Source: Vicinamibacteria bacterium
GTDB lineage: Bacteria > Acidobacteriota > Vicinamibacteria > Fen-336
Assembly: GCA_035570235.1 (NCBI GenBank)
Contig: DATMML010000030.1
Location: 1-64,000 of the forward strand
DNA length: 64,000 bases
Direction of reading: 5' to 3'
The notes below the pieces were generated by a model. It saw only the letters and a program-made list of their open reading frames with translations. It was not told the origin of the DNA and ran no database searches. Position 1 is the first letter of the stretch. Each line of letters opens with the position of its first letter. Positions 63,831 through 64,000 of this stretch are shown here, in pieces. Position numbers and translations under genes: made by a program.

Positions 63831-64000
63831 GTTTGACGCTCCTTCCTTCCCTTCATCGGCTTAGCAGTGCTCCCGAGCAGAGACATCCAGGTAAGCCTGG
63901 TCCCCTTAGACCCGTCCCTCCGACCTCGTGATCCAGTCGTCTAGACGAGAAGCGACGTCACTATAGAGTCGCGCGTCAACGGTAGCGAGTTCGCAGGCGG
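63831..64000. other. Right-hand end, no gene seen
   Basis: 170 bp of lower-GC sequence with the upstream region of the duplicated membrane protein. No further feature recognised. Confidence 0.4.

Overview
The window is a 64 kb piece of a high-GC bacterial chromosome, about two-thirds G+C by eye, with coding strands changing every few genes. Gene content points to an Acidobacteriota-like soil or sediment bacterium: exported BNR/VPS10-type repeat proteins, a DUF1800/DUF1501 pair, Ser/Thr kinases with long Pro-rich linkers, and many small exported proteins of unknown function. That assignment is an inference; there is no rRNA marker in the window. I saw no rRNA, tRNA, CRISPR array, insertion sequence or prophage. 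Because of the GC content, nearly every gene carries long open antisense frames, and these were ignored.

Layout. 1-4721: marR / membrane-fusion lipoprotein / RND efflux permease operon (permease cut by the window edge). 4791-7975: beta-barrel protein and DUF1800-DUF1501 pair. 8196-15500: rpmE, prfA, prmC, murA, mutY, a DUF1499 protein, a HIT protein and a Ser/Thr kinase with a pilin-like C-terminus. 15504-19835: GAF protein, a large exported BNR-repeat protein and a metzincin lipoprotein. 19995-25233: a four-gene operon (two methyltransferases, a radical-SAM homologue without its cluster cysteines, an amidohydrolase), a divergent membrane protein and a Cys-rich lipoprotein. 25408-31677: ileS, lspA, lgt, an RluA-family synthase, a NUDIX hydrolase and a PilZ-DUF4177 protein, mostly with overlapping or abutting ends. 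31691-33757: membrane protein, small conserved protein and inositol-3-phosphate synthase. 34071-37381: a tightly coupled five-gene redox cluster. 37523-42469: small protein, Smr protein, unknown protein and metH. 42529-57686: mostly single genes for secretion, signalling, sugar hydrolysis and metabolism. 57753-62243: FAAL-ACP-KS-AT-like polyketide synthase beside an O-methyltransferase. 62361-63830: degenerate VapB-VapC fusion and a duplicated membrane protein.

The strongest candidate for an undescribed system is 34071-37381: a one-heme cytochrome lipoprotein, a TlpA-like thioredoxin, a tiny DUF4266 lipoprotein ending in Gly/Cys residues, a DUF3570 outer-membrane barrel that itself carries a CXXCH heme motif, and ApbE flavin transferase. 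Spacings are 1 nt, 10 nt, an overlap and a GTGA overlap, so the products are probably made together. I infer an extracytoplasmic electron-transfer or metallo/flavo-cofactor system. Second-rank candidates are the Cys-less radical-SAM operon and the orphan FAAL-PKS.

Several genes (marR, murA, HIT, metH, the gene at 42529 and the GAF gene) have a -10-like hexamer only 6-9 nt before the start codon and no clear Shine-Dalgarno. This suggests leaderless transcripts are common in this organism.
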